Positions 62,301-64,000 of a DNA stretch of 64,000 nt are shown in pieces. Position numbers and translations under genes: made by a program. The stretch spans positions 248,001 through 312,000 of the forward strand of contig NZ_CAKTVX010000002.1 in NCBI RefSeq assembly GCF_934630525.1, in the 5' to 3' direction. The notes beneath the pieces were generated by a model. It did no database searches and had not been told where the DNA came from. It saw only the letters and a program-made list of their open reading frames with translations. The first letter of the stretch is position 1, and the number at the start of each line of letters is the position of its first letter. Origin of the DNA: an uncultured Slackia sp. GTDB lineage: Bacteria > Actinomycetota > Coriobacteriia > Coriobacteriales > Eggerthellaceae.

Positions 62301-63123
62301 CAAAATTCGCGGCAGGGAACGGGCACGCATCGGCAAGTGCCAGAAGCGCTTCGCCCGACACCTCGCCCGAAGCGAGCAGCGCGTTAGCCTTCTCGAGGAA
62401 TTTGTCGGCCTTCTCGAGGAACGCGTCGGCCGATTTCTTCCCGGCGGAAGGCGCCGCGGCATCGCGCGCGGCCGTCGCAAGCTCGAGCAGCTCGCGGGCG
62501 ATCGCTCCAGCAGGGCGCGGCTGCGGCGGAAGGCACACGCATTCCATGCCGCGCGGGCTCGCGATTGCCGCGCGGGCGATTTCGCGAATCATGTCCTCGA
62601 TGGAGGTTTGGGCGAAACCGCCATGCGAACGCGCGGGGTATTCCGAAAACAGCGCATCAAGACCGCCCGGCGACCAGAATTCGTTCTGTCCCGCAAGCAC
62701 CTCTTCCACCGCGGCGTTGAACAAGTCGGCAGCCGTCGCCTCGTCGAGCACCGAGAACGCGGGGTCGACGCCCAGCTCCGTGGCATGCATGCGCAAGATG
62801 CGCGAGCACATGCCGTGGACGGTCGAAATCCACGCGTCGTCGACCTTGAGCGCCTGTGCCGCCATGCCCTCCGCGGCGAGCGTCGCCTTCACGCGCGATT
62901 TAATTTCTCCAGCGGCCTTGTCGGTAAATGTGATGGCTAAAACCTGGTCGATGTCTTCCAGAAACGGCGCGCCGTCGGCACCCGACCCAGGCAGCAATGC
63001 CCACGCGATGCGCTGGGTGAGCGTGAAGGTTTTGCCGCTGCCCGCGCCCGCCGACACCGCCACAGGGGCATCGAGCGTTTTCACGCAACGCAGCTGGCCT
63101 TCTTTGAACGTCGAAAAATCCAT
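59329..63123 (-). CDS. addA: ATP-dependent helicase/nuclease subunit AddA
   Basis: A 1,264-residue UvrD-superfamily helicase with a RecB-type nuclease. It shows Walker A VSAGAGSGKTFTLTQRIAWA (about 22-41), motif II LIMVDEFQDTDQLQIDMVRT, GDAQQSIYRFRGAD, LPDNFRS, HASKGLEFPIVAVAEM and LLYVALTRAKEALVV. The C-terminal nuclease motif is AYIVDYKTGGS followed by FQAECNAYAALE. Residues ~900-1000 hold a low-complexity acidic insert. The ATG at 63123 follows GGAGGGGG and lies 4 bp from addB. With AddB it processes double-strand ends for RecA. Confidence 0.94.
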   Translation of the reverse strand: MDFSTFKEGQLRCVKTLDAPVAVSAGAGSGKTFTLTQRIAWALLPGSGADGAPFLEDIDQVLAITFTDKAAGEIKSRVKATLAAEGMAAQALKVDDAWISTVHGMCSRILRMHATELGVDPAFSVLDEATAADLFNAAVEEVLAGQNEFWSPGGLDALFSEYPARSHGGFAQTSIEDMIREIARAAIASPRGMECVCLPPQPRPAGAIARELLELATAARDAAAPSAGKKSADAFLEKADKFLEKANALLASGEVSGEALLALADACPFPAANFGSKDYKALAKEMQREAAQLGQEARFAFAQPLLSDLVGLAGKVYTAYNSKKHEMAALDNDDLLILAARALKENERVREAFSDKFKLIMVDEFQDTDQLQIDMVRTMAGARGERLCTVGDAQQSIYRFRGADVVVYDRHVQHVRENDPSMPIVLPDNFRSHADILSFVDRIFEQREVFGESFMSLAPSRIESKVKHPFLAGPGRVDVLCTTYPGASGIDKSDVVALEARRIAERFAELREAGHAAGDMVVLLGRMTNADAYAAALREAGFACVIAGGSIFSRAPEVRVVQRLAEVIANPKATASLFELLASDMFELSADDFVALSTCFDEAAGINRRRGLDIGFRQLAEGDMSNVSPQLACAVRVINALSEQAGVQPTSRIMMNAVRDSGWLTRLERKEAEGLSVAGNVFKAIRLVEGFEAQGARGPADCASRLAAHIERAKEAPGALSAEGGDFVRIMTVHASKGLEFPIVAVAEMATGAGRSSAFALQTIDGVSYVSLAPQRSVASAASTSLLKKCASKDYAALLDYEGEIDAAFVANASSAVLRREAMAEYESAQELQERRRLLYVALTRAKEALVVAMTTKRDKEGGSGASSGVYGDIAHALFGEEGDIPEKECAVPFGGSAPARVSRYDVHEGEFDAPQAEGNAEAPSDGASCEASDAGEDGPVCTGDCSARSGVACVSASNSAEIREANDASCDQIVGTAHDACVSRSLVDVFEPMTASELDEVAYKPARDNVTSYSALAQAHSTHAATASDAAAGEAVAEISDDDAFWEELGARLLADADKATDVGSAFHVLAQRAARRAVARGEEGRPAAIEMPSREAIDAAVRRMGCAPATVDRVQRALERWCESSVASNMASHRMLRAELPFFVAFPVAEPGGECAYLEGSMDLFACDEMGAGDAYIVDYKTGGSPKEHADDLVEKHRFQAECNAYAALEHGFSRVRATFVRVEAPAEDGSPQTVNYLYERSDMPQLLQGIQSAWAALREGD

Positions 63124-63127
63124 CGCG

Positions 63128-64000
63128 CTACCCCCTCCTTTGCGGGCAGGTGATTTCCGGGCAGAAAGAGCACGCCGAATCGCTCGAAGGCGAGGCCGGC
63201 ACAACGCCCGCCAAAAGTTGGTCGAGCGCCTTGGCGACACGCTCCTCGGTCGCGTCGAGCAAATCGCCGAACACGGGGCCGAACTCGCCCTTGTACACGC
63301 AGCGATCGGCCTTCAAACCGGGAACATGCAGCGGCTCAATGCTCCTGTCGAGCGCGCCCGAAGCGGCAGGCGTGCGCCCGTAGCGAACATAGATCGCGCC
63401 CACCACGTCGAGCCCGAGCAGGCGGCGAATCGCCTGCGCGTAAATGAGCGCCTGCACCTTGCCGTGGCGCATCGCGCCGCCTTGCTTTTCGCCTTCATAC
63501 AAATCGTATTCGGGCGAAAGCGAGCTTTTGTAATCAACGATAATCGCGCGGCCCCGGTCGTCCACATCGATGCGGTCGATTTTACCCATGAGCAAATGGC
63601 CCGCATACGCAACAGGGCTCGCCGCGGGAATGTCGTACTCAAAATGCGCGGGGCGAAAGCCCGGCAGAAACTGCGCCTCGATTTCAAGGAAATCGAGGAG
63701 CTTGCGCTTGAGGTCGTCAACTTCGCGGCGTTCGAACTCAGTTGTGGCAACAAGGCGGTTGCTCATCGGCTTCATGCTATATTGCGCGGCTTCGTGGTCT
63801 TCGAGCACGCTTCGCATAAGCTCACGCGCAGCCGGCAGCGCGCCTTCCTCCACCTTCGGCCCAACGCTTTCCTGAAAGCGCCTGTAGAAATCCTCGAGCA
63901 CGCTATGGGAGAAGTCGCCCATCTCTTTTGCGCCGAACGTCTCGTCGAGTTCGTCGAGGCGAAGGCGACGCAGCGCGAACCACTTCTGGGGGCATTCCAA
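63128..64000 (-). CDS. addB: AddB-like helicase/nuclease subunit, C-terminal part (cut by window edge)
   Basis: The visible 290 residues are a PD-(D/E)XK nuclease: MECPQKWFALRRLRLDE, DFSHSVLEDFYRRF, LLMGKIDRIDVDDRGRAIIV with VDYKSS, and KVQALIYAQAIRRL. A Cys in ECPQKW and three near the end (CSFCPEITC) form the AddB-type iron-sulphur staple. The N-terminal helicase-like part lies beyond the right edge. It precedes addA with a 4-bp gap. Confidence 0.9.
   Translation of the reverse strand: MECPQKWFALRRLRLDELDETFGAKEMGDFSHSVLEDFYRRFQESVGPKVEEGALPAARELMRSVLEDHEAAQYSMKPMSNRLVATTEFERREVDDLKRKLLDFLEIEAQFLPGFRPAHFEYDIPAASPVAYAGHLLMGKIDRIDVDDRGRAIIVDYKSSLSPEYDLYEGEKQGGAMRHGKVQALIYAQAIRRLLGLDVVGAIYVRYGRTPAASGALDRSIEPLHVPGLKADRCVYKGEFGPVFGDLLDATEERVAKALDQLLAGVVPASPSSDSACSFCPEITCPQRRG

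Noticed and set aside
1..64000. tRNA or rRNA genes
   Set aside because: No T-loop/anticodon patterns or conserved rRNA blocks were noticed; a tRNAscan run would settle it.

Overview
The window looks like chromosomal DNA of an anaerobic, high-GC actinobacterium of the class Coriobacteriia, most likely family Eggerthellaceae. This is an inference from three things: a membrane-embedded LuxR-type regulator next to a catabolic operon, an anaerobic carnitine/crotonobetaine (cai) operon with pyruvate:ferredoxin oxidoreductase, and the general codon and GC style. No rRNA or tRNA gene and no CRISPR array was seen.

Region 1 (1-7.5 kb): a minus-strand operon reads MFS transporter, alpha/beta esterase, caiA, caiB, caiC (cut by the left edge). 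The order caiA-caiB-caiC is that of the enterobacterial cai operon, but the transporter caiT is replaced by an MFS protein and an esterase is added. Strong hairpins separate most of the cistrons. A LuxR-family membrane regulator is divergent, and the shared 520-bp spacer carries a 15-bp inverted repeat and a 16-bp palindrome.

Region 2 (7.5-25.2 kb): an accessory mosaic. It holds a truncated luxR gene, a BspA-like surface protein with 180-bp internal repeats, an AlbA_2-family gene fragment, a membrane protein with a possible lysozyme-like domain, an OLD-like AAA/TOPRIM nuclease, and a 1,224-residue protein ending in a PD-(D/E)XK nuclease. The latter is bracketed by two 177-bp fragments of a capsule sugar-transferase gene. 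Then come a frameshifted IS3-family element, a broken XRE regulator, a membrane HerA-type ATPase, an istB fragment and an internally deleted IS256-family transposase. It reads as a decayed defence/mobile island.

Region 3 (25.2-45.5 kb): a complete minus-strand capsule/exopolysaccharide locus. An upstream operon (LytR-CpsA-Psr enzyme, cpsC, cpsD, cpsB) is followed by a loaP-like antiterminator, a leader with an intrinsic terminator, and a long operon: initiating sugar transferase, wecG/tagA, wecC, wecB, heparinase-like lyase, capK-like ligase, GT4, wzy, GT2, acyltransferase, wzx, pyruvyl transferase, FrhB-like protein and a small ferredoxin. The polymer probably contains ManNAcA and may be acetylated and pyruvylated. 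A shared GTTGCGCAACTTTT motif lies upstream of both transcription units.

Region 4 (45.8-64 kb): housekeeping and repair genes: a homocysteine methyltransferase-like gene, recN, a DUF454 gene, a ferredoxin, a fusion of a deoxyinosine-type DNA glycosylase with NAD(P)H-hydrate epimerase, nifJ, vsr, addA and partial addB. Two noncoding stretches stand out. At 47.5-48.5 kb two paralogous ~170-nt units share five stems with compensatory changes, C-rich loops and intrinsic terminators, which I read as twin small RNAs. At 58.1-58.6 kb there are three long hairpin elements with conserved shoulders and unrelated inner hairpins.
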